From positions 5,274,001 through 5,338,000 of the forward strand of contig JAJNNQ010000002.1 in NCBI GenBank assembly GCA_027886175.1: a DNA stretch of 64,000 nucleotides, written 5' to 3'. This DNA comes from Phylloscopus collybita (taxonomy: Eukaryota > Chordata > Aves > Passeriformes > Phylloscopidae). Numbering within the stretch: position 1 is the stretch's first letter; each line of letters starts with the position of its first letter. A program made the translations under genes and the position numbers. Shown here piece after piece: positions 13,060-24,760 of the stretch. Under the pieces are notes generated by a model. That model did not search any database. It was not told the origin of the DNA and saw only the letters and a list, made by a program, of their open reading frames with translations.

Positions 13060-13320
13060 GATGGTACGAGTAGTAATGGAATAAACCCAGAATGAGAAGA
13101 GTGTGGGTTAGATGTGAGGAAAGTGGTTCCAACAGCAAAAACAAAGAAGAGACTGGAAGGGACTGTTTAGGGAAGATATGGAGTTTTTATTACTGGAAGA
13201 TTTAAGAGCAGTTTATGTAAGCTTGTGTCAGGAATGACAGCTGTAGATAACTGCCTTGGCAAAGGAGGTGAACAAGATGAGTTCCAAAGGTCCCTTCCTG
13301 CCCTATAACTCCAAGGCAAA
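13060..13320 (+). mobile_element. Old, diverged CR1-type LINE fragment
   Basis: The order of weak matches is that of a CR1 3' end on the plus strand: gtgggttagatgtgaggaaa, then gatttaagagcagttta, tgtcaggaatg, ctgccttggca and finally the ...aggtcccttcctgccctataa terminus. It is far more diverged than the other copies and lacks the terminal octamers, suggesting an ancient insertion in the CR1/L3-like group. Confidence 0.6.
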
Positions 13321-14280
13321 GTTGCTTTAACATGATTCGTCACAGGATTCTCCTTGAGACCATTTCCCTAATAATGCATGAACAAACAGGATGGAAAACC
13401 AGTAAATATTTAGCTTTTTGCTCATTTTTCAGTGTGTGGTCTTAGTCTTTAGTTGTGCCCTGCTAGCCAAATCAGTAATTTCACTCTGGGTTAGATGGGT
13501 CATTAATATAATAACAGAAGTAGTACTTCACTTTGGAAGATAAAGGAATGGTATGTCTTCCTTCCAGATGTAAATCACTGGATCTTCAGAGGAAGATCCC
13601 ATAAACGCTTATATGGGATGTAGAGCTGGAAATGTAAAGGCAAAACTCTGCAATGACTTCAAATGCCCTGTGTTGTGCATAAGGTCCATGCTCTGCAGAA
13701 ACAATTCTTGGAGAAAAACGTTCATGTAAAACTACAAACTGTATCATAGCACATGTTCATGAAAGGAAATAATCAGTTTCAAAATTAATCTTAATACTGG
13801 TATCTCCTCAAAACACATGCTTGACTTTACAACTTCAACAAATTTCTGAACATATTTTAACACTAAATCTTTTATCTAACTTTTTCCTGCCTAGAGATCT
13901 AGCTTTTCCTTCCATCACTGCAGTATTATTCTGTCCAGACTGTCTACTCTCTGCCACTCCACCATTTTTTTTCACTGAGTGTTGCTCTGAGTGTTACAAA
14001 TTTTGTGATGTGCTTTAATATTTTCTTTTTAAAAAGGAACAAAGATAAGGAAGTTCACTGCTACTTTTCCATTATTTTCTTTGTTCACACAATCTACAGA
14101 TGTTCACCAACATGGAATAAAGCACCCAAACTCTCCATCTCCACACTCCAGATTTCATCTTAGCAGCAGCAGCAACAAAATAACAGGGAATGGCGCAATT
14201 GGTCTGGAATGAAAATTACGTGCTTTGTCCAATTACAAGTGAAGCAAGAAAGAAGGAAGGTGTTTTGCCAGTTCTTTGGA

Positions 14281-14313
14281 TTTTTTTTTTTTTTTAATTT
14301 TTTTTTTTTTTTT
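14281..14313. repeat. Poly-T tract
   Basis: 33 bases of T with a single AA interruption at 14296-14297. It lies in intron 3, with no retrotransposon recognised next to it. Confidence 0.95.
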
Positions 14314-17300
14314 GTAGTTTTAGCAACAATCTCACAAGAGCAGATATTTAATCAGGCCAAAAGACCAAAATCAAAAAGAGCTGTGTGAAAACCTCAGCTT
14401 CTACTTATTTAAGAATGTTCTGTCTTCATGATTATGGCAAAAGGAGGGAAAACACGCAATTAATGCGATCCCACAGCCTCCGAGAGCAGACAGAACGTAA
14501 AACAAATCAAAAGGTGTTTTGTTCTTCTATGAAATTGTGTTTCTAGGCCATTCTCGTTAGCTTTTAATGCCGAGGCTTGCCAATGTGGGGAAAAGAGGAG
14601 GAAGGTGGAAGGGGGCTCTGCTCTGAGCCGCAGCCGGCTCCTGGCTCCCTGCCCTCCCCAAGGGCTGCACCTCCCCTGCTCTCTGCAGGCAGCACAGACC
14701 AAGGCAGCAGATTCCTTTCGAAGAAGCTGGATTCCACTCAGCCATAAGTCCCGGGCTGACAGAAGCTTCTCACAAGGCTTATAAAAAGAAAAAAGGGAAC
14801 AACCAAAGGAAAAGGCTCCAAAACCCATGACACTCATGATATATAGGAGCTGGCAGTGTTACTCCTGCCACTGCCAGGCTTGGGAGTTTATCTTTGCTTG
14901 ATGTTATTGCCCCTCCCCACATGTGGTCAATAATTCACTCACTCCTTTCAAGCACACGCCTCATCCCTTTCAGCCTCCCTACCCTGGTATGGCTCAGACT
15001 CTCTTTATTTTAATGGGGTTTTAACACATTGCTTTCTGAGCACTAATCCTGAATCTCTTGTTTAATTCCCTGCCCCAATCCCACTCGCTGTCAGTAGTTC
15101 TCTTGGTTTCCCATATCCCACCCCTCAGGAAGGTTCCAAAATTTACCAGCTCTCTCACCTTTCTCTATAATGTTTTTATTTAGCTGCAGTCTCAGGAAGG
15201 ATCCAGAGAAAAATACCACACAAGCCAAGCTCTGGCTAATCTCTCAGCTACTGAAATCCCCATCCTAGTTTTGACATGTCCTACTATGTTAAAATCACTG
15301 TTTTTCAGTAACAAATTTAATTTTTTCATGGAAAAGACTTTATTTTACGCCCTGTGTCCTGTGCTTCTCTAATTCCTTTATCTTCACTGCCAAAGACAGA
15401 AACACAGAAGTGTCTTATACTCAACTCTGAAAAAAGCAATGCAAAAGTAGCTCCACCTACACCTATATCTGCTTCTAGTGGAGGCTTGGATTCTTTTCTG
15501 TCTTCTAGGCGATTTCTGCTCTGTCTGTTATGATATACTCTCATAATTCTCCTATGTCTAACATACCTAAAGTTATTTTTAAATATACAAACCCTTTCAT
15601 TTTATTAGAAAGTGAAAGTTACTTACATTATAAAACAGAAAAGCTTACTAAGAAAGCGATGAAGCTGGTAAGCATGAATTATTTGGAAATCAGCTTTAAA
15701 ACTGCTTCCCTAAGTTACAGTTTAAAGGCAGAGTCACACTTTATCCTAAATCTTGATACATTTCCTCCGATCATTATACAACCATTATCAGTGTCTGTTA
15801 TCTCAAACACTATATTTTCTCCTAAGAAAACGGAGTCAAGCCCCCAGAATTCAGTCCTCCAACCCCGGCATGATACAATGTCAGTGGCAGCCCTACACAG
15901 ACAATGACACAAACTATTCATCAAAAGTCACAGATCAGAGGAGGCTTTTTTCAAGACTCACTTCCACAGAAACCCTGACATCTGGGGTTTTTCCACTGCT
16001 ATGAGGACATCAATGACTTCTGCAACTAACATCCATTCTGCATCTGAGTTTGAAATCAAGATTACCTGGGGTCAGAGAAACCCTCAGATTCCCAATTAAC
16101 AGTGTCATATCTCTTTAATACATTTCTTCCCAAAATGTCAGAGTCTGATCACTATTATTTTAATTAAAAATTAATAGTACTCAGCTTTTTAATGCTTTGA
16201 TCAGCCAAAGCAATGAGCACATAATAGCCATTCCATCCTGACTGATCAAAGTCAACACTTTGAATTGGAAGGAAGAATAAGTTGAGGGCAAATAAGGGCT
16301 GGCTTGGAACCAAGCTGAAGTTTTTTCAGGAGACTGTTGTCCAGCTTTTAAGAAACAAGTCCATGGCTATGGAAAGTGCTGTAATCAAATATTCATGATA
16401 ACAGCAAAAAAGTAACCTTGAGAAGAACAGAGAGCGGATGAAACAGCACTAAAATTTTTGCAAATGATCCAAAACAGGGTCAAATAATGAAGCAAAGCAG
16501 CTGCTCAGTTCAAGTTGCTCTACGTATTTAGTGCAATTTAATCTCAGCCTTGGAAAATTCCATCAAGAACAGAAATTTTTACGTATTTCACTCAGGTATA
16601 TGCACAAGGACTATTTAACTGAATTTTCTGTAAGAAGGAAAGTAGCTCTTGAAATCTAAGAAGTTTGTGAGCATGTAAAACATGGAAATTATATAGGCAT
16701 CAAGTAGATTAAGTAATTTTTTGAGCATGGAAAATATGCTTTGTGTTGGATTAGGAGGAAGAAAAATGATGACGACAGTTCTCTCCAAGTCTGTCAAAAT
16801 ATAATTACACCTGTAACTGTCTGGTGGCTGGTAACAGCACCTTCTGCAGCAGGAGACACCTGCTTCTGGGTTAGGAGCTGTTATCGGAGCTTTACCAGAG
16901 AAGCTCTGCTAGAATTGTGTGACACTATTTCAACAGTGATCACAGACAGTGTGTTCTGGTTTCCCTCATATAACATAATTAATACTTTCACTGCTTTTAG
17001 GCTAATTGGTATTAATAAAAAGTTAAAAAAACACAGATGTTATTTTCCCTGTTAGAAATTCCAAAACAAGGAAGAACACAGTAGATATGACAAGAGATTT
17101 GGTTTACTTTGTTCCTGAAAATACACTCAGACAAGCTGAAACATCAAAAATAACTTTATATAAATTTGCAAATACACCATTTCCTACGCAGCAGGAAAGC
17201 TTCAGTAATCACATTTTATCTCCTATCACTTATGCCTCCTTTCATTTAGCCAACTAATATGCTGTAACTCAAGGGCTTCCCAGAGCAGTGTGAGGACAGC

Positions 17301-17457
17301 ACTCACGGAAGGTGCTTTTCACCTTGATCTCCCCGGACGCCAATTAAGGCACCAGTCCCAGGCACTTCAAAGCAGCAGCAGCAAGTCCCAGCCCTGTGCC
17401 CTGAGCACTCTGCACCCCAGAGCCCCAGCCCCAGCCCTGCCCCTGACTCAGCTGCCG

Positions 17458-17481
17458 CCTCCTCCTCCTCCTCCTCCTCTC
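17458..17481. repeat. (CCT)n / (GGA)n microsatellite beside the exon 3 donor
   Basis: About eight CCT units on the plus strand (GGA on the transcribed-sense minus strand). With the flanking GAGAGA it forms a purine-rich tract starting only a few bases downstream of the exon 3 splice donor. Confidence 0.95.
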
Positions 17482-17487
17482 TCTCAC

Positions 17488-17626
17488 CTGGTTTTGGCTT
17501 CCACACCCACGGAGGCGGTGGAGCTCGCGGACTCCTCGGACACGGAGTGCTGAAGGACTGGTGTTAGCTGCTTGGTGCTCTCCACTTCTGTCTGGGCATC
17601 CTCTTCTGCAGACTGCTCTTTGACTT
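17488..17626 (-). CDS. KMT2C: KMT2C exon 3
   Basis: A 139-nt exon with acceptor TTTACCCAG at the high end and donor ACCAG|GTGAGA at the low end. It enters in phase 1 and leaves in phase 2, matching exons 2 and 4. It reads VKEQSAEEDAQTEVESTKQL, then TPVLQHSVSEESAS and ends SVGVEAKT, closely matching human KMT2C (IKEQSAEED..., SVSEESAN..., SVGVEAK). The segment is acidic and serine-rich, predicted to be disordered, with no catalytic role of its own. The second half is notably richer in GC and CpG than exons 2, 4 and 5 (codons such as TCC, GCG, ACC, GCC) and sits in a local GC-rich patch that continues into the flanking intron. Confidence 0.95.
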
Positions 17627-20600
17627 CTGGGTAAAAAAAACCAAAACACAAAAAAACCCCGAATTTAATGTTTAATCCGCATCTGGAAGTTTTCCCTTGT
17701 GCTGCAAACATCCATTTTATTTACAGACAGGTTAACCCACGTAAATATCTTCTGCCACACAACAAAATTAAAAAAAGAATAGGAAATGACCACATCTACC
17801 TAAAATGTGAAACTAGATGCTTACAACATTATTTCCATAACACAAGGTACCACTGTGAACTAAAGCTGTTCAATAGCAACGAGGAATGGGGCGAAGGGGA
17901 GAGCTGTTCAGTGACAAACTTCATACAAGGTTGGAGTTTCAGACATTTCCATTCTCCCCCTATCTCCCATGCATCTGCTGTGCCAGCCCTGAACAAACAT
18001 CACAGTGAGCACGCTAATCCGCTGTGTATTCAACATTTCTTCCTCCTCTATTACCTTTACCTTCAATTCCCTGCACAAATTCAATCCTGGTTACACTATG
18101 CTGGCACAGGGTTAAGAAGGTGAAGGAATGAAGGACATGGTTTATGCCAGCTTAAACTTCATTCTGAATTGAAGGAACATAACCAATTTTTTAGCATGCT
18201 TTTGCATTACCTTAGCTATTAGAAAAATACATCTATACCTGACAATGCTGGATTTGACTAGAAAGTTTGGTTTTGATCTGAAACATGAAACGTGAAGTTG
18301 CCACTGTCTGTGTAACTTTAAATCCTCTTCCCAATCATTTCCCCTTTTGCTTGGAGTGAGTCAGGGATTTACCAGAAGGACGTGGCAAAGTGCTGTTCCA
18401 AGTGCACCAGAATACACAGGAACAAGGTTCAAGGCTGTACAGCAACAGAATTTGGTGTTTCTGCACTCCTCTGTACTTTGCTTTTGAAACCTAAGCAACA
18501 TAAAATTCACAGGGCTCTGACAGATGTGCTCTGGCATATCCAGCTTAAGATGCACATGCCTCATCCTGCCTGTGTCCATGGCTTCTAGATCTGTCTCACA
18601 GCAGTGCCAGAGGAAAGGTCCCCTTCAAAATTCCCAGTGAACATGGGCTTCAGCTCAGAGGCCAGTACATACAGCTCTTGCAAAGAAGTCCAGTTAAAGC
18701 AGCAGACTATTTAGAAAATTTCAGCAGAAGATCCATTCTCATTTTTCAAAAAATTAACGTACAACATGTCAAAATATAATTAAATATTGTAAAGGATAAA
18801 TGACAAGTGGAGAAATGAAAGGGTAGAAGAATCTGTGACATGGGTGGGCACGCATAAAAACCTGCTACAAGCTTTAATCTTATAAATAAAACCAAGAGAA
18901 GAGAGAAAAAGTCTCAGAACATAAAACTGTGCAGCTTGGTCTGAAATACTGAAATCATATGCCTGCTACAGCACATGGAAAACAGGAAATCTGTCTTGTT
19001 TCATGCACAGAGACAGAAGTAAGATTTCTCTTTAACCTAAAGTGAACTCATTTAGGGAGACAATGTATAACACTTAAAACCCTCAGCGAACACCTGTAAA
19101 CCATACTGAAGAGAAACACAACATTAAGGAAAAAAAAAATTCCTTTCCATGATTGGATGCTCCAAGTATATATCTGAACTGGTGTAAATTGAAACGGCTT
19201 CTCCTATTTCAGTTAAATTACCCAGTAACATACATCTGAAATGTTTTTTTGACACCTGAAACATCCAAAAGTGACTAAATGTCCAAAATCCAAATGGCTT
19301 GTGTTAAACCCCTTTCACCAATCTATTCTGAAAAAACATGCTGGATGATAATTGACACTAAATAAATATCCTCTTGGGAGTACATCCCTTGTAATAGTAA
19401 ATGTCTCTGTACGGAAAACAAAACAAAATAAACCCAAACCCCACACCCTCAGTTTTTGGCACTTCTGAACAAACATCCCTGGACGTTTCCTGGATGAAGA
19501 TTCCTGAAACAGGCAGCGTCCAGCGGAGCCATTCATAACGGTCTGCAGTGCATTTCCAAGTATGTTGGACCCAAAGGACAATCTTGTGCCAGTAACCCCC
19601 AAATTTCTAAATGCAACCTCAATGAAGAGAGCAAAACATAAACACCTAGAAGACAGGCAGACGCCAAAGCACTCAGAACAAAACCCACAACACAGCCCAG
19701 GACAACCACGCCTGAAGTGCTCCAGGAAGACCACCGGAAACCCCGGCCTTGCTCTGATCCATCTTGGCAACTTTCTTTAACCTAGTTAAACTGTGCAAAA
19801 GGAACTCTGTCTTCATTGTGCCCCTGCTGAAACTTTCAATCAAGTGAAGGAAAAAAGCCATTTACTCTCTGCCAGCTTTCATCTCATTACCATTACTGGG
19901 CACCCAGCACACTGGGAAGGCGAAGCTCAGGGGCACTCACACTCACTCCCAGGAACTTTGGGCTGTGTGAGAAGACACAGATTGTTTCACTACACATGAC
20001 AACTATATGAGCTTACATCCTTATGGTGCATTTCCCCTGCTGTTTGCTTCTCCAGAGAAGGAGGGACCCAAATTATCCTAAATGAGACAAACAACATCTC
20101 AGTTGCTGTCTCTGCAATAAAGCAAACTGTGCCTCAATATGCCGTTGGAAGACTGAAAACACGGTGCTCACTAAATAGCACAAAAGTACTTGTGAAAAAA
20201 ACCCAACTTTTTGAAAGTTTTCCTGCAGAAGATTAAGGAAGAACAGGAGCACTGCATTTCACGAGTCAAATTCCTAGAAGATGGATCCCAGCACTGGCCT
20301 GGCAAGGGGACATCTCAGATACACCTCAGAGATGTTCTTGGAAGTACCTAGTATGGTGTATTTAATGAACATCATCAGATTTGGATATGCCATTCTACTT
20401 TGAAGCTACTGGGAATGAAGGATCCATGGATGATTAATAAATGGGAAGCTCATTTGCAGATTCATACATAATGCTTTATTTTGTGTCCTCTTTTCATGAT
20501 TCTTTCTGGCACAATGAAGGTCTTGCCTTTGTATAGTGAGTTAATGGGGGGACTGAGATTTAAAAAGCCTACTTGTACAATTCCCCAGTGTCCCTAGGTT

Positions 20601-20850
20601 ATTTTTTAATGTCATTATCCTCTACTAAAACTTTAGGAAAATACTAGGAAACATTGCACTTAACTTTTTTTTTATTATTATTATTTGAATACAATTATAT
20701 TCACAGTTCTTTCCCACCTGGCTGCTGAGGACAGAAAAGCTTTCTTTTCTTATTTAAAGAAATCCCTCAAAAGTACAAGGACTAAAGTTCCTGTCCATAT
20801 GGGCTATCAAAAGGTTTGAGACTACCATATGCTTTACAACTTGGGTATCT

Positions 20851-20975
20851 CACAGAATCACATCTGGCTGAGACTGGAAGGCAGCCCAGAGCCACCCTGT
20901 CCAAACCCCTGCTCAAGCAGGGCCACCAGAGCCAGCTGCCCAGATGGTTTTTGAGCATCTCCAAGGATGGAGATA
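20851..20975 (-). mobile_element. CR1 LINE fragment
   Basis: The plus strand begins cacagaatcacatctggctg, then ccctgctcaagcagggccac, and ends with ttgagcatctccaaggatgg. This is the reverse complement of the 3' end of a CR1 subfamily different from the 'gtttgggttgga' copies. Confidence 0.85.
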
Positions 20976-22393
20976 TGAAATGCAAGGGAAAAAATTAAAT
21001 TGCCTTACATTGACAGGGGAAAGATATGCAGGGTAGTCACTGGGACTGGTAAGATTTACAGCATGTGTATTACATTTCTCTTTTAATTAACACTTCCATC
21101 ACATTTGCTTCAGCAATACACAGTGAAAAGACAATCCTTAGCTTTTACACTGTTCAGGTTGTAATTTAGATTCTTTCAAATGAGGAGAAAAACACTTTAC
21201 AGAGATTCAAAGATTTCTTTTATTATTTTTATTCCCTTTGTAGAGCAGAATGCAGAGAATACTCAAAATAACAAACAGCACATAGCTCCCCCCGTTGATC
21301 ATGTAGACTACCCACCCTCCTAATAGTAGCTGGTCTCTTATTTACATGTCTTATGTAGAGATTTACAATATTCTGAGTAATAATTGTGTTGATAATTTCC
21401 TGCTTTCTTGCTCTATCTTCAGACCCCTTGGAAACCTCTCCCCATGTGAGACACAGGTGGGACATGCAGACTCACAAGGGAAACACTTTTTTGTAAACAC
21501 CCCCTGTGGCAGGGCTTGTGGAAAACAGGAGACTGGGGATGGCTGGGATTTTATTACAAGATCACAGCTTTCTTTGGGGATGTGATGAAGCAACATCAAC
21601 TTAAGATCTAAAACGTTCTTTTGTTACAAACAATCCTTTTCTGTTTTCTCACAATCACAAGGCCCTATTCTACAAGCTACTGGGTAAACATAAAGCAAAA
21701 TAAGGAAATGTATGTGTGGGCTCTGCTGTGGCAATCAGGCAAAGGACAGACATCAGCAGATCCGAAAGTTTTTCTTTTAAATACTCAAAAGCTACCTGTC
21801 AAGTCAAAGCCTAAAAATACTGTAAGAGTTCTAGCAGAAAAAAAAGTATCTTTAAAATATTATAATATTCATTATGAAGTGACACTTCACAAAAAACAAA
21901 CAAAACCCAAAGAGCTGTCATAAACATAAAATTAATATTCTACTACTCGATTAATATTTAGGTGCAGCTGGTTGACTGTTTAACCACTTCACTTTTTTGT
22001 CAGACCAACTGATCAGGCAGGCAATGAAGCACATGTCATGAGCTTCCAAAACTTTCACTAAGAACAGAAAGTATTGCAGACTGGAAAATACCAAGATCAC
22101 CAAGCACAGTAGGAACACCCCAGGGGTTTCAACTGTTGCCTACCAAGATGTTCTGTGAGAGGGAATAAGGAGCTTTTGAAGGCAGGCACAGCTATTTTTG
22201 CACAAGGAAGGGGCAGTGCTGTGTCAGGAAACAGCCAATGGGACCTGGTGCTTTACACACCCCATAATGGTCTGCAGAGCTACCAACAACACCAAAATGC
22301 AGTAGTTTTGGCAGATAAAGAACAGGTCAGTGTAACAACAATATGAAAAGAAACCTTAACAAGGGAACACAAACTATGAATTTAAAATGCTTA

Positions 22394-22638
22394 CCTGTCC
22401 TGGTTTTAGCTAGCATAGTTAATTTTCTTTTTAGTATTGGGTACAGTGCTGTGTTTCAGATTTTTTTCAGATGTTTTAGTTGTTGCTGAACAGTGCTTTC
22501 TCTAAAGCAAGGACTCTCTAGTTTCCCATGCTCTGTCAGCAAACAGGTGCAAAAAAGAGCCAGAAGAGAGCATGGCAAGGACAGCTGCCCTCAACTGGCC
22601 AGAGGAATACTCCACACCATAGAACACCTTGCCCAGTA
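22394..22638 (+). mobile_element. Endogenous retrovirus LTR fragment (avian ERVL-like)
   Basis: The sequence starts cctgtcctggttttagctag and continues with gtacagtgctgtgtttcaga, gttttagttgttgctgaaca and cccatgctctgtcagcaaac. I recognise this order as the 5' part of a widespread bird ERV LTR starting TGTCCTGG. Only about 245 bp remain and no internal viral genes are visible nearby, so it is a broken, non-coding relic. It stops abruptly where a CR1 begins at about 22640. The family assignment (ERVL-like) is from memory and uncertain. Confidence 0.7.
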
Positions 22639-22639
22639 G

Positions 22640-22825
22640 ATGAATGGTTTGAGCTGAAAGGGACCTTAAAGATCATCCAGTTCCATCCTCCTGCCACGGG
22701 TAGAGACACCCTTCACTATACCAGGTTGCTCAGAGCCCCATCCAACCCAACCTTGAACACTTACAGGGATGGAGCAGCCACAGCTTCTCTGGGCAACCTC
22801 TGCCAGGGGCTCACCACTGTTCTAA
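22640..22825 (-). mobile_element. CR1 LINE fragment
   Basis: The plus strand reads gaatggtttgagctgaaagg, gaccttaaagatcatccagt and ccttgaacacttacagggat. This is the reverse complement of the CR1 3' end, and it abuts the LTR fragment immediately to its left. Confidence 0.9.
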
Positions 22826-23129
22826 TCTCATCCCAGGGTTTTACCTTTTCCCAATTCTCCTCCCTGTCCCAGTGGGGCAGGAAGTGAGGGGGCACATGTG
22901 TAGTACTCAGCAGACAGCTGGGATAAACCATGACACTCTCCAGTACTATAATTACCAAGTTTCACTCACTGTCCCAGGTTAGGAACAAAACAAGTTTCCA
23001 CTACTCAGAGTTCATAGCTCTGTTACTGTTCTGGACACAATTTGATAGCTAGCAGTATTACCTCTCCTGCCAGTGTCTGAGGAAGTTGTCTGCAAAGATC
23101 TCTTAGGCACAGAAATATTTTATGATGAT

Positions 23130-23368
23130 CAGAAAGAGCATAGTTTTAGATTACTATCAGAAAAGAATTCTTCCTGTGAAGGTGGTGAGACCCTGGCACA
23201 GGCTGCCCAGAGAAGCTGTAGATGCCCCATCCCTGGAAGTGCTCAAGGCCAGGTTGCATTGGGCTTTAAGAAATGTGGTCTAGGGGTCCCTGTCCATGGC
23301 AGAGGGATTGGAACTGGATGATCTTTAAGGTCCTTTCCAATCCAAACTACTCCATAATCCTCTGATCT
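23130..23368 (+). mobile_element. CR1 LINE fragment
   Basis: A sense-oriented CR1 3' end: attcttcctgtgaaggtggt, ctggcacaggctgcccagag, ccatccctggaagtgctcaa, gatgatctttaaggtccttt, ending in a degenerate ATTCTATG-type octamer pair (ccataatcctctgatct). It lies about 300 bp from the oppositely oriented CR1 at 22640, so the pair forms an imperfect inverted repeat that could fold in RNA. Confidence 0.9.
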
Positions 23369-24361
23369 ACTTACTGCAAGAGGTGTTAGATGGAGATGAG
23401 AAGAAAACCTGAAGTTATTCTTGTTCTGTACATTCCACTGTGTATTTTGATACTTTTCATTCAAATGAGCTTTTAACTGCTCTTAACTGTTAAATACATC
23501 TCATACAGAAAATAACTGCAAATTTTGTATTAGTTATCAAATAAAAACAAGATTCTCAATGTAGAACCATTTAAATTGTAATTTTGGTCACCCGAAAAAC
23601 ATGGAACCATATTATGGATAACCATAACATAGAATCTCCATGACTGAGGAACTTCTAAGCTGGGAGTGGTATTCAACAGCACTCATCTGATTATTTTCCC
23701 ACTAATTTGTTTAGGTCTTTTTGAAACCCATGTCAAGTTGCTCATGCCCAAAGCATGCAGGAACAATGAATTCCGTAATTGCAGTAGATGCTGAGTGGAA
23801 ATGCACCTGGCCCTTGCACTCTCTTAACATGACCTGATGTCCCCTAATTTTTGTGTTGCACAACAAAATGAATCGGTGCCCTGTCCATTTTCTCCATACC
23901 ACTCATCATTTTTTGGACCCTTTTACATTGCTCCTCAGTGAAATCACTTCAGATTGAAGGCTTTTACCTTAACTGATCCCCACACAAAAGCTATTACTTA
24001 CTTCTTGTCATCCTTGTTGGCCTTTCCTGTACTTTCCCACTTACAGCTCATCCTTTTGGAGAAGGGAAAGCAGAACTGCACGTGGCACTGAACATGCCAA
24101 GGATTTATAAAGCAACAGTAGAAAGAGAAAAAAAACCCCTCACTGACGCTTTATTCTGCTTATCCCTTTGCCAGTAATTCCTAGAATTTCTTTCTCTCTT
24201 TGACTTATGAAAGCTTCCCCAATTCTGAGAAAAACTGAAGTACCACTTGCTCAGGTAGCAAAACCACTCTCTATTTGAGAGTGATTTTTGTTTATATAAA
24301 AACAGGATGGTAATTTTCCCCTGCATGTTCTTTTACATGAACTACTAGTGAATTAAGAATA

Positions 24362-24412
24362 ATTTAATTTTCTATGGTCACTCTTCATAGTCATTTAATT
24401 TTCTATGGTCAC
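24362..24412. repeat. 31-bp spaced tandem duplication
   Basis: The sequence atttaattttctatggtcac occurs at 24362 and again at 24393, giving a period of 31 bp. Confidence 0.9.
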
Positions 24413-24680
24413 TTAAAAGGGTTGCCTTGTAAATGGGTACCCCTTTTATTATCCTAAGTAAGTTCATTTTATTAACAACATTCTTCCCCTTTGAACCTGA
24501 CCCAGAAAAGGGCTACCAGGGTAGGTGTTTGTGGGACTCCACCACCAGCCTGGTTTATACCATGATTTTAATTCACCAGCAGTGAATTTCTCTTCTATTT
24601 CTTTGACCAAACTGAAGAATCAGCCTCAACACAGCATTACTGTAATAAAAATTAAGAGAGGTCTACAGAATTAGCAAGTG

Positions 24681-24760
24681 GCTCCTGCTCATGGCAGAAG
24701 GGATGGAATAAGATGACTTTTGAGGTCCCTTCCAACCCAAAGCATTCTGTGCTTCTATGA
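24681..24760 (+). mobile_element. CR1 LINE 3'-terminal fragment
   Basis: About 80 bp of CR1 3' end in sense orientation: tcatggcagaagggatggaa, gaggtcccttccaacccaaa and the terminal gcattctgtgcttctatga octamers. Confidence 0.88.

Larger units (their letters stand above)
4076..17487 (-). other. KMT2C: KMT2C intron 3
   Basis: A 13.4-kb AT-rich intron. Recognised contents: a GC-richer 500-bp patch at about 6240-6780, a 33-bp tandem duplication at 7205-7270, a CR1 at 10651-10800, an old CR1 at 13060-13320 and a T-tract at 14281-14313. A GC-rich patch at about 14580-14720 has no recognised function. I see no additional exon that I can support. Confidence 0.8.
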
